From assembly GCA_937138955.1 (NCBI GenBank), contig CAKZPJ010000053.1, positions 1 to 6,765 of the forward strand: a stretch of DNA of 6,765 nucleotides, given 5' to 3'. A program made the translations under genes and the position numbers. Shown piece after piece: positions 1 to 5,739 of the stretch. The notes beneath the pieces are model-generated. The model did no database searches, was not told the DNA's origin, and was given only the letters and a program-made list of their open reading frames with translations. This DNA is from an uncultured Flammeovirgaceae bacterium. GTDB taxonomy: Bacteria; Bacteroidota; Bacteroidia; Cytophagales; Cyclobacteriaceae. How positions within the stretch are numbered: position 1 is the stretch's first letter; every line of letters begins with the position of its first letter.

Positions 1-206
1 TTCCTACAATAAAAAAATTATTTTGAGCACTCATGATTTACTGTTTTCTCAAAACTAATATAATGTTTGGAATTATATAAATATTTACGATACTTCGTCA
101 GGTTTAAGTAGTTTTATTTACTTTACGACACTATGAGGCAATACAAGATAAATTTTTTTAAACAATATTGCTAAACAACTCTATACGAAATTGAACAATA
201 TGCTTT
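1..206. other. Non-coding leader upstream of the dehydrogenase gene
   Basis: This stretch is very AT-rich, with stops in all frames I read, and I see no protein-like reading frame. It presumably holds the promoter of the dehydrogenase gene that starts at 207. The nearest thing to a Bacteroidota -7 element (TAnnTTTG) is AATGTTTG at 62-69, which has one mismatch and no convincing TTG partner about 20 bases upstream, so I do not call a promoter. No Shine-Dalgarno sequence precedes the start codon, which is usual in this phylum. Confidence 0.5.
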
Positions 207-1160
207 ATGTCTGATTACCGGATTGTGTTTTTGGATGCGGATACCGTAGGAGATGTCTCTAATTTAGATTGTTTCTCCAATCTAGGAGAATATACTGTGT
301 ATCCGCAAACCCGGCTTGAGAAGGTTGCTGAACGAGTTGCTAATCAAGAAATAGTCATTACCAATAAAGTAAAAATTAGTGCTGAAGTTATGCAGAGTAC
401 TTCAGATCTCGCCCTAATTTGTGTTGCCGCCACCGGCACGAACAATTTAGATTTAGCGGCGGCTCGCCAGCAGAATATTGTCGTAAAAAATGTGGAGGAT
501 TACTCTACTCATAGTGTGGCTCAGCTAACCTTTGGGGTGCTATTGCAACTGCTGCATCGCCACGATTACTACAACGAATATGTGCATTCTGGTCAATACA
601 GCCAACAGTCACTATTTACTCACTTAGGGCACAGCTTTTGGCAACTCAAAAACCGAAAGTTCGGCATTATTGGGTTAGGTAACATTGGAAGGCAAGTCGC
701 TAAAATTGCGGAGGCAATGGGGGCAGAGGTGGTTTATTTTTCTACATCGGGCAAGAATAATAATGCGCCTTATCGCCAGCTTACTTTAGGAGAGTTGTTG
801 CAAACATCCGATGTAGTATCTGTGCATGCCCCCCTAAACAAAAATACTCAAAACTTACTGAACTATTCCCAGCTATCCAAGATGCCTTCGCATAGTATTT
901 TGCTAAATACCGGCAGAGGGGGGATTGTGAACGAAGCTGATTTAGTGCGAGCTATTGATGAAGGAGTAATTGCTGGGGCAGCTATAGATGTTTATCAGGA
1001 AGAACCATTCCCGCTGTCTCATCCGTACTTGCAAGTAAAAGAGAAAGAACGTCTGCTAATGACTCCCCATATAGGCTGGGCCAGTAGGGAAGCAAGAACT
1101 TTACTGATAGATCGGGTTTACCAAAATATCCAAGAATTTATTGAGAATCACTCAGCTTGA
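207..1160 (+). CDS. D-2-hydroxyacid dehydrogenase (glycerate/hydroxypyruvate reductase type)
   Basis: This is a cytoplasmic NAD(P)-dependent oxidoreductase of the D-isomer-specific 2-hydroxyacid dehydrogenase family. It probably interconverts hydroxypyruvate or glyoxylate with D-glycerate or glycolate. The 317 residues match the usual family length. The catalytic domain contributes the N-terminal part, with the glycerate-dehydrogenase-like segment around residues 95-110 (NVEDYST then SVAQ). The Rossmann domain begins at GLGNIG (156-161). Further family motifs are HAPL (207-210), NTGRGG with catalytic Arg237, DVYQEEP with catalytic Glu266, and TPHIGW with catalytic His288. The Arg-Glu spacing of 29 fits the family. 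The end of the second Rossmann strand reads YFSTSGK and lacks the usual Asp, so NADP use is possible. The ATG at 207 puts the N-terminal strand (YRIVFLD) where expected. An ATG at 200 is out of frame and meets a stop at once. The gene stands alone and converges on its downstream neighbour. The family is certain; the exact substrate is inferred. Confidence 0.93.
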   Translation: MSDYRIVFLDADTVGDVSNLDCFSNLGEYTVYPQTRLEKVAERVANQEIVITNKVKISAEVMQSTSDLALICVAATGTNNLDLAAARQQNIVVKNVEDYSTHSVAQLTFGVLLQLLHRHDYYNEYVHSGQYSQQSLFTHLGHSFWQLKNRKFGIIGLGNIGRQVAKIAEAMGAEVVYFSTSGKNNNAPYRQLTLGELLQTSDVVSVHAPLNKNTQNLLNYSQLSKMPSHSILLNTGRGGIVNEADLVRAIDEGVIAGAAIDVYQEEPFPLSHPYLQVKEKERLLMTPHIGWASREARTLLIDRVYQNIQEFIENHSA

Positions 1161-1180
1161 TTTAGTTGACAAAATTTCTA

Positions 1181-1198
1181 CTGGCCTAAGAAAGCCAG
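1181..1198. terminator. Weak hairpin between convergent genes
   Basis: CTGGC (1181-1185) and GCCAG (1194-1198) can pair around an 8-base loop in the short gap between the two convergent genes, overlapping the last codons of the minus-strand gene. On the minus strand it is followed by TAGAAATTTT rather than a clean T-tract. The 5-bp stem is short, so this is only a possible shared terminator. Confidence 0.25.
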
Positions 1199-1659
1199 AT
1201 GCAGGTGTCAGAATAGGCGTACCTAAAGCCAGGGTCTTGTAAGACTAATGAGCGAAATTCTTCAGGTAAAAAAGAAAGCCCTTCTTTTATTTGGCTAGGA
1301 GACGTTAATTGACCTAAGAAAGCGAATACTTTACGGAGTAACTGTCGCGCCTCAGCAGCGTTAGACAGCCTTTGACCACTCTTTGCCATCATCATTTCTG
1401 CTAGTTGGTTTATATTATTGAGAGATGGATTTGTCCCATAAGAAATGTGCCATCCATCCAGAAAGATAGCTTTAAATGGCAAAGGAAGCATATCGTTGAA
1501 TTTTATAGCCTCTTCAAAGCTAGTGTTTTGGCGAATCACATCAAACACAACTTTTAAGTACTGATAGTTCTCGGTTGGGTCAGAGTTGCCAGTATGCAGT
1601 GAGAACTTATTGAGTAGATAATCTAAATCGTAGCTGGGATGAGTATTAGAAGTTTCCAT
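1186..1659 (-). CDS. DUF2267-type small helical protein, function unknown
   Basis: This is a 157-residue, soluble, probably all-alpha cytoplasmic protein with no signal peptide or membrane segment. It matches the pattern I know for the DUF2267 family: a helix with VVFDVIRQ, then LPLPFKAIFLDGW (58-70), then a second half with VFAFLGQLTS and LPEEFRSLV. The halves resemble each other without gaps at an offset of 73 residues (about 35-67 against 108-140). Shared positions include L35/L108, V38/V111, F39/F112, Q44/Q117, T46/T119, S47/S120, L58/L131, P59/P132, F62/F135 and L67/L140. This two-repeat build is directly visible. The biochemical role of DUF2267 proteins is not established, so I assign none. 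The ATG at 1657-1659 (complement) is the only sensible start, and no Shine-Dalgarno precedes it. A possible -7 element, TAATATTG (complement of 1685-1692), has one mismatch to consensus and no clear -33 TTG. The gene is transcribed towards the dehydrogenase gene. Confidence 0.8.
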   Translation of the reverse strand: METSNTHPSYDLDYLLNKFSLHTGNSDPTENYQYLKVVFDVIRQNTSFEEAIKFNDMLPLPFKAIFLDGWHISYGTNPSLNNINQLAEMMMAKSGQRLSNAAEARQLLRKVFAFLGQLTSPSQIKEGLSFLPEEFRSLVLQDPGFRYAYSDTCIWLS

Positions 1660-1754
1660 AAAAAAGTGGTTTGTTTAAAAAATCCAATATTAATATAATG
1701 CATTTTTAATAAAATACATTTAATTATGATTAAAAATTTATGCTTTTAATCGAT

Positions 1755-1786
1755 TTTTAGATAGACCACTTCAGGTTTTAGATAGA
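1755..1786. repeat. Short direct repeat, TTTTAGATAGA twice at 21-bp spacing
   Basis: TTTTAGATAGA occurs at 1755-1765 and again at 1776-1786. The 21-bp period is about two helical turns, which would suit a protein binding one DNA face. The site lies roughly 100 bp upstream of the minus-strand DUF2267 gene. The motif is AT-rich and could be chance; no protein is known to bind it. Confidence 0.3.
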
Positions 1787-1952
1787 TATAATTATGGTAA
1801 GCTAAGGCGGCAGTTATATCGTATGTGATGTGCCTTAACTAATCAAAGCTCTTGTTCATCTCTCTCGGTATACAACTAGTATTGCTGTCAGGCGAGTATA
1901 CGGCAATTTTGTAGTGGTTAGTGAGGATGGTAGATCGGGTTTTCACTTTAGG

Positions 1953-2219
1953 TTACCACTCTATTTGTAAGTTAAAAGAATTGCCGCTTGGCTCAATTTC
2001 GCAATCAAATACATCAATAATAAGATAGTTCGGATCATCGGGTTCAGCTAGACCTTCCCCATCATAGTGATCGAGAAGCTGTACCCCCTAGCGATCTTAG
2101 ACAAGGAAGATAATATCCATTCTAGATTGCTTTAAATAAAGCCGACAAGAGCTTATAACAATAACTGTGAGAAAGTACAACCATGCCGAAATAGAGCTAC
2201 ATAGTGAAAAGTAACACAT
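1953..2219 (-). pseudogene. Decayed gene remnant with two in-frame stops
   Basis: The minus-strand frame ending at the TAA at 1953-1955 reads as convincing protein for 43 codons. It contains GVQLLDHYDGEGLAEPDD, then NYLIIDVFDCEIEPSG, and ends NLQIEW before the stop. It has no usable start: going upstream it meets TAG (2088-2090) and TAA (2097-2099). Beyond these the same frame continues as MDIIFLV from an ATG at 2118-2120 and stays open to an ATG at 2217-2219. Restoring Gln for TAA and Trp or Gln for TAG would give FLVQDRWGVQLL, which reads smoothly, so two point mutations are the simplest explanation. The upstream 40 codons include a hydrophobic run ending ISSC, which could be a lipoprotein signal or chance. 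I do not recognise the family. The 1953-2120 part is the better supported; the 5' limit is uncertain. The ORF is too short and interrupted to be an intact gene. Confidence 0.6.
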
Positions 2220-2498
2220 GAATTAATGAGAAAACATTAAATATTACGCTTATTCTCTAAGTTTTACACTGAGTCTACTTCCCGAATTGGAAAATAGTCT
2301 TACGTAAGTATTTATGCAGATTCCAACTTAAACAGTTTTGCTATAATTTTTATATAAAACCTATAAAGTTCTGATATTCAGTTTTTTAACAGATAATTTC
2401 AATACTTAGAGGTACTCTGCTAAATCATAAACAGGTTCATTTTGGGAAAATTGGAGCCAATAAATTAAGATAAAATATAACTTTTTTTATAAATAGTT

Positions 2499-2529
2499 TT
2501 CATTTTTCAAGATAAAAATTGTACATTTG
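2499..2529 (+). promoter_or_regulatory. Bacteroidota-type promoter of the PorP/SprF gene
   Basis: TACATTTG at 2522-2529 matches the Bacteroidota -7 consensus TAnnTTTG exactly. Twenty bases upstream lies TTC (2499-2501), one base off the -33 TTG, inside a T-rich stretch. Transcription would start near 2535, leaving a leader of about 35 bases before the ATG at 2571. The perfect -7 element and good position make this the best promoter candidate in the window. Confidence 0.6.
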
Positions 2530-2538
2530 TAAGGTAAA

Positions 2539-2552
2539 GTTACACATGTAAC
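2539..2552. promoter_or_regulatory. Dyad GTTACA-CA-TGTAAC, possible operator
   Basis: GTTACACATGTAAC is a perfect inverted repeat with 6-bp arms and a 2-bp centre. It lies between the predicted transcription start and the start codon of the PorP/SprF gene, a place where a dimeric repressor could act. It could also be chance. No regulator gene is seen in the window. Confidence 0.35.
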
Positions 2553-2570
2553 AGAAATTAAGTTGGTAAG

Positions 2571-3509
2571 ATGAAACAGATTATAACAAACATACAGCAG
2601 CAACTACTTAAGAGAATAGGGTTCTCTTTCGCTTTGCTTTTTATTCTAGCTACTGCTAGCTACAGTCAGCAACATACATTATACTCTCAATATATCTTTA
2701 ATCGTTTAGCTATTAATCCGGCATACGCAGGTAACCAAGATCAATTACAGATCACTACCTTACACCGTCGGCAGTGGGATAACTTTGAAGGGGCACCAGT
2801 TACTAATACTATAATTGCTCACAAGGCACTTAAAAATAAAAGAGTAGGTATTGGGCTTATTGCTTCGCATGATAAAATTGGTATTCACAGCGATCAGCGG
2901 GTGTATGTATCATATGCCTACAAAATTAAGATGGCACATGGAACATTGGCTATGGGGCTGCAAGCAGGCTTTAACCGGTTACAATCTGATTTTTCTGAAT
3001 TAAACTTAAAAACTGCAGATGCAGTAGCTACTGGTTTTCGTAATTCATTCAACCCTAACTTTGGAACTGGTCTTTATTACTCAAATTCCAACTTTTTTGC
3101 CGGATTTTCTATTCCCTATCTTTTAAATAGTAAGCTATCTGATAATGCTGAACTTGGTTCGTTAAGTCAAATTAAACGTTACTACTTCTTAACAGCAGGT
3201 CGGGTATTTACTCTAAATCCGCTAGTAAAAGTACTGCCTTCAGTTTTGTTGCGAGTGCAAGAGGGAAATGCTACCTCAGCGGAGGTAGGAGCCAATTTGA
3301 TTCTTAATGATATTTTAACAGTAGGAGCTTCGTATCGTAGCGAGGATGCGCTAGTAGGTATCATGAAGTTAGAAGTTAGTGAAAACATAAGCGTTGGTTA
3401 CAGCTATGATCACACACTGTCTGATATTGGAGCGTACTCCAATGGCTCTCATGAATTCATGTTGAACTATCGTATCCCTTACAATAAGAAATGCCATACT
3501 TACTTCTAG
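2571..3509 (+). CDS. PorP/SprF-family type IX secretion system membrane protein
   Basis: This is an outer-membrane protein of the PorP/SprF family, found in Bacteroidota with type IX secretion. In gliding species, members help deliver or anchor large surface adhesins to the motility machinery. The 312-residue length is typical. A signal peptide (basic LLKR, hydrophobic FSFALLFILATA, cleavage near SYS-Q at about 32-33) is followed by the family signature: YSQYIFNRLAINPAYAG (38-54), RRQWDNFEGAP (66-76), a KNKRVGIGL strand (88-96), and HDKIGIHS (100-107). The rest alternates beta strands such as YVSYAYKI and AMGLQAGFNRL and ends in an aromatic residue (YF). The protein is predicted to be a beta-barrel. 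The usual adhesin partner is not in the window: 0.9 kb upstream is non-coding and a histidine kinase gene follows after 65 bp. These two genes probably share the promoter at 2499-2529. Family is confident; the cargo is unknown. Confidence 0.92.
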   Translation: MKQIITNIQQQLLKRIGFSFALLFILATASYSQQHTLYSQYIFNRLAINPAYAGNQDQLQITTLHRRQWDNFEGAPVTNTIIAHKALKNKRVGIGLIASHDKIGIHSDQRVYVSYAYKIKMAHGTLAMGLQAGFNRLQSDFSELNLKTADAVATGFRNSFNPNFGTGLYYSNSNFFAGFSIPYLLNSKLSDNAELGSLSQIKRYYFLTAGRVFTLNPLVKVLPSVLLRVQEGNATSAEVGANLILNDILTVGASYRSEDALVGIMKLEVSENISVGYSYDHTLSDIGAYSNGSHEFMLNYRIPYNKKCHTYF

Positions 3510-3574
3510 TGCATAATTACACTAGCTAACTACACGCACTACCTCACCTACTAAACCATTAAAAAAGCGTGTAT

Positions 3575-4696
3575 ATGTATCCAATTTCGTCCAATATTGT
3601 AACAGATAATTCTAATAATATACTTGCACCTAGTAAGTATGTAGCAAGCATAATCAAAGGAATAGCCGATATGGTACTGGTTTTTGACCAAGACTATAAG
3701 GTAGTTTACGCTAATCAAAAGGCTGGTGGTCTTCTACAGACTATTCCTGAAGACTTGGTTGGCTCTTATATTTATGAGTTTTTTCCTGATAAACAATCTG
3801 AGTTTTTACAAGCACTGCTTCAGGAAACCATGGAGAAAGACCAGGTTTATAACCGAAGTACACTTTTCCAGTTCGGAGGCAGAAAGCAAATACCAGTATC
3901 TATCTCATTTTCTACGTTAGCTTTGGACGATGAATTAGAAGGATATATGCTTGTAGCAAAAGATAATCGGCATCTGGCGCAAGCGACCGATGCTTTGAAG
4001 CAGAAAAATGAGCAACTGGCTCGACTTTTTTACCGTATGTCTCATGATTTACAAGGGCCTTTGGCTTCTATTCAAGGCTTATTGGAACTTACTAAAATGG
4101 AGGTGTCAGACACTCAAGAGATTATAACGTATCTTACCCATATTCGGTCCAGCACCGATAAACTCAAGTATACTCTACACGGGCTGATGCAATTACAGCA
4201 CGAAGAGGAAGAGAATGCTGCAACTAAAGTTTCTGTACGTCATTTGCTGGAAGCAGTTATTGATGGTCTTGATGATTGCCCTGGGCGAGAAGAAGTACTT
4301 GTTCACTTAACCGCCAACGCCAAGCATACTACCACAACGGATGAGCATATACTCACTAGTGTTGTAAAAGGTATAATTGAAAACAGCATCAAATTTAGAA
4401 AGACTAACGCGAGTGATACGGTTATAAAAGTTTCAGTCCGTACCTATAAAGAAGGAATCAAGATTAAAGTAAAAGACAATGGGTTAGGCATGGATCGAGC
4501 CATGCAGCAGCGAGCGTTTGATATGTTTTACCGGGGGCACGGTCACGTTAAAGGAAGCGGTTTAGGGTTATATGTTGCCAAAAATGCTATTGAAAAACTA
4601 GGAGGGGAAATTGCTATAAAGAGCCAACCATTTTTGGGTACTGAAGTAAGTCTTTACCTACCTAGCACAACTTCGCCAAACCCTACTGTAAGGTAA
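3575..4696 (+). CDS. Cytoplasmic PAS-domain sensor histidine kinase
   Basis: This is a sensor kinase that autophosphorylates on His and should pass the phosphate to a response regulator, which is not encoded in the window. Numbering from the ATG at 3575 (373 residues), a single PAS domain spans about 23-130 (IIKGIADMVLVFDQ, VVYANQKA, VGSYIYEFFP). A short coiled linker (DALKQKNEQLARLF) leads to the HisKA domain with RMSHDLQGPLASI and phospho-acceptor His157. The HATPase domain has an N box ENSIKF with Asn270, a G1 box DNGLGMD (301-307), and a G2 box GSGLGLYVAKN (327-337). There is no signal peptide or membrane segment, so it is a soluble sensor. The position four residues after His157 is Gly, where many HisKA kinases have a Thr or Asn used for phosphatase activity. 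A GTG at 3569, two codons upstream, is an alternative start (375 residues); I prefer the ATG. The gene follows the PorP/SprF gene closely and is probably co-transcribed. The signal is unknown. Confidence 0.92.
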   Translation: MYPISSNIVTDNSNNILAPSKYVASIIKGIADMVLVFDQDYKVVYANQKAGGLLQTIPEDLVGSYIYEFFPDKQSEFLQALLQETMEKDQVYNRSTLFQFGGRKQIPVSISFSTLALDDELEGYMLVAKDNRHLAQATDALKQKNEQLARLFYRMSHDLQGPLASIQGLLELTKMEVSDTQEIITYLTHIRSSTDKLKYTLHGLMQLQHEEEENAATKVSVRHLLEAVIDGLDDCPGREEVLVHLTANAKHTTTTDEHILTSVVKGIIENSIKFRKTNASDTVIKVSVRTYKEGIKIKVKDNGLGMDRAMQQRAFDMFYRGHGHVKGSGLGLYVAKNAIEKLGGEIAIKSQPFLGTEVSLYLPSTTSPNPTVR

Positions 4697-4748
4697 CTTA
4701 CTACACTACAATCTACTACCTAATCTTTAGATTTTACCAACTTATAGT

Positions 4749-4777
4749 AAAGGCATCGGCTACTGGCTGATGCTTTT
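4749..4777 (+). terminator. Intrinsic terminator after the histidine kinase gene
   Basis: GCATCGGC (4753-4760) and GCTGATGC (4766-4773) pair fully, with one G-U, around the 5-base loop TACTG. The stem can extend outward through AAAG (4749-4752) against the TTTT that follows (4774-4777). The hairpin plus T-tract sits 52 bases past the kinase stop codon. It separates the PorP/SprF-kinase unit from the downstream beta-barrel gene. Confidence 0.75.
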
Positions 4778-4880
4778 CTCAATTATTATTAACGATTAAA
4801 AACTTACCCCGTAGGTTCTACCATTAATCTAAAATGATTAGTTGAGCACTCTTTTGTAATTTGATGTTAAAAATACGAAG

Positions 4881-5675
4881 ATGATAGTGAGAAAGGGTTT
4901 ACTAGTATTTTGGTGCATAATTGCTTTCTTTCAGGCGCAAGCGCAGATTCTGACGGGACCAATAGTCGGTGGACAGGCGACTATAGCTGGTTATGGTTCG
5001 CAGTACGACGGAATAGACTTTCAGCAAGATTTGTCTCTCAACTACTTAGGAGGGTGGAGTTATGCCTATTCGGTAAGCGATCATCTGGCGTTTTACAGCG
5101 AATTAGTGTACAGTCGGAAGGGAAAAGCACAGCGTTACAACTCAACTTCTACTCGGATAGTAGAAAATCAGACATACTCGCACTTCCTAGAAGCACCTAT
5201 TCTGCTGCGTATTACTAGTCCAATTGGACGGAGCAAAGTTCGCTGGTTTATCAATGCTGGCCCACAGATAAGTTACTGGTTAGGCGGGCGAGGAACAATT
5301 TTAGCTTCTGAGTTTTTTGGTAGTGATCAGTTAACCCAAATAGATTATACAGTTTCTTTTTCTGAAGGTGAACCTGCTGACGGGGTGTTGGCACTAGATG
5401 ATGCTAATCGGCTTCAGTTTGGCCTAGCTGCCGGGGGGGGATTTATTATTCCGGTAAACCGGCTAGGACATGCCGTAATGATTAATATTCGCTATGTATC
5501 GGGCACTACGTTTATGGGGGGTAATGAAAGCTTTGAAATTGGTGAAACGGAAATAGAAGAGTACCTGGGGTATAAGCACAATGCTTTACAGATCTCGACC
5601 GCTTACGTAGTTCCCATTAATATCTTTGGCATGCGAAAGGGTAAAACTTCTCGTAAAGTGAAGCACAAAAAATAA
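4881..5675 (+). CDS. PorT-like outer-membrane beta-barrel protein
   Basis: This is a predicted outer-membrane beta-barrel of the PorT-like family common in Bacteroidota. Some family members belong to the type IX secretion machinery, but most have no known function. The 264-residue precursor has a signal peptide (MIVRKG, hydrophobic LLVFWCIIAFF, cleavage after AQA at about 21, giving mature Gln22). Typical features are short amphipathic strands (LSLNYLGGWSYAYSVS, HLAFYSELVYSRKG), the FLEAPILLR strand (102-110), and WFINAGPQISYWLGG (122-136). A loop rich in acidic residues follows (about 143-175), then RLQFGLAAGGGFII and MINIRYVSG. After the last strand (LQISTAYVVPINIFG) comes an unusual Lys/Arg-rich tail of 14 residues. 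The codons for Gly185-187 contain an 8-G run (5433-5440), and a 6-G run lies at 5516-5521. The start is the only in-frame ATG that keeps the signal peptide. The next gene begins 40 bp downstream and may be co-transcribed. Function is inferred only at the family level. Confidence 0.85.
   Translation: MIVRKGLLVFWCIIAFFQAQAQILTGPIVGGQATIAGYGSQYDGIDFQQDLSLNYLGGWSYAYSVSDHLAFYSELVYSRKGKAQRYNSTSTRIVENQTYSHFLEAPILLRITSPIGRSKVRWFINAGPQISYWLGGRGTILASEFFGSDQLTQIDYTVSFSEGEPADGVLALDDANRLQFGLAAGGGFIIPVNRLGHAVMINIRYVSGTTFMGGNESFEIGETEIEEYLGYKHNALQISTAYVVPINIFGMRKGKTSRKVKHKK
5433..5440 (+). repeat. Homopolymeric tract of eight G
   Basis: This is a run of eight G inside the beta-barrel gene, in the GCC GGG GGG GGA codons. 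A one-base gain gives a stop at 5483-5485, and a one-base loss gives a stop at 5455-5457. Either would remove the last third of the barrel. Such tracts can slip during replication and switch surface genes on and off; variation here is not shown. Confidence 0.8.
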
Positions 5676-5730
5676 GAGAAGCTGTTCTACCATTTCTGAG
5701 CTAAACCTTCTTTAAATGAGCATCGTACTA

Positions 5731-5735
5731 AGAGG
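5731..5735 (+). promoter_or_regulatory. Shine-Dalgarno-like AGAGG before the inner ATG
   Basis: AGAGG ends four bases before the ATG at 5740. True Shine-Dalgarno sites are uncommon in this phylum, and the spacing is short. It nonetheless supports 5740 over the ATG at 5716 as the start of the TIM-barrel gene. Confidence 0.35.
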
Positions 5736-5739
5736 TGCT

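Larger units (their letters stand above)
1660..2570. other. 0.9-kb stretch without an intact gene
   Basis: No intact reading frame of gene-like quality is present on either strand. Going from left to right, 1660-1750 is extremely AT-rich and is the presumed promoter region of the minus-strand DUF2267 gene. An 11-bp direct repeat TTTTAGATAGA lies at 1755-1765 and 1776-1786. The part from about 1746 to 2219 is richer in G and C and holds a broken minus-strand coding remnant (listed separately). From 2220 to 2500 I see only AT-rich sequence. The last 70 bases carry the promoter and a dyad for the PorP/SprF gene. The mix suggests a decayed gene between two live ones rather than a single long regulatory region. 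Confidence 0.6.

Noticed and set aside
23..32. TTGAGCACTC, repeated at 4842-4851 upstream of the beta-barrel gene
   Set aside because: A 10-mer recurring once in 6.8 kb is expected by chance, and the dyad symmetry of the first copy is not kept in the second.
1702..1737. Inverted repeat ATTTTTAAT/ATTAAAAAT with an 18-base loop
   Set aside because: The stem is made only of A-T pairs in extremely AT-rich DNA, so it would be unstable and is likely chance.
1746..1841. Minus-strand segment reading ALAYHNYIYLKPEVVYLKID, resembling a protein-kinase LKPEN motif
   Set aside because: The likeness needs several deletions, the key His-Arg-Asp is absent, and the segment is only 30 codons long.
2299..2308. 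Perfect palindrome CTTACGTAAG
   Set aside because: A 10-bp palindrome is expected several times by chance in a window of this size, and it has no promoter context.
3182..3388. Open antisense frame of 68 codons within the PorP/SprF gene
   Set aside because: It lies wholly opposite a clear family gene, has no family motifs, and is best explained as a shadow frame.
3506..3525. Hairpin CTAGTG/CACTAG overlapping the PorP/SprF stop codon
   Set aside because: The 6-bp AT-containing stem has an 8-base loop and no T-tract, so it is not a credible terminator. The two genes are more likely co-transcribed.
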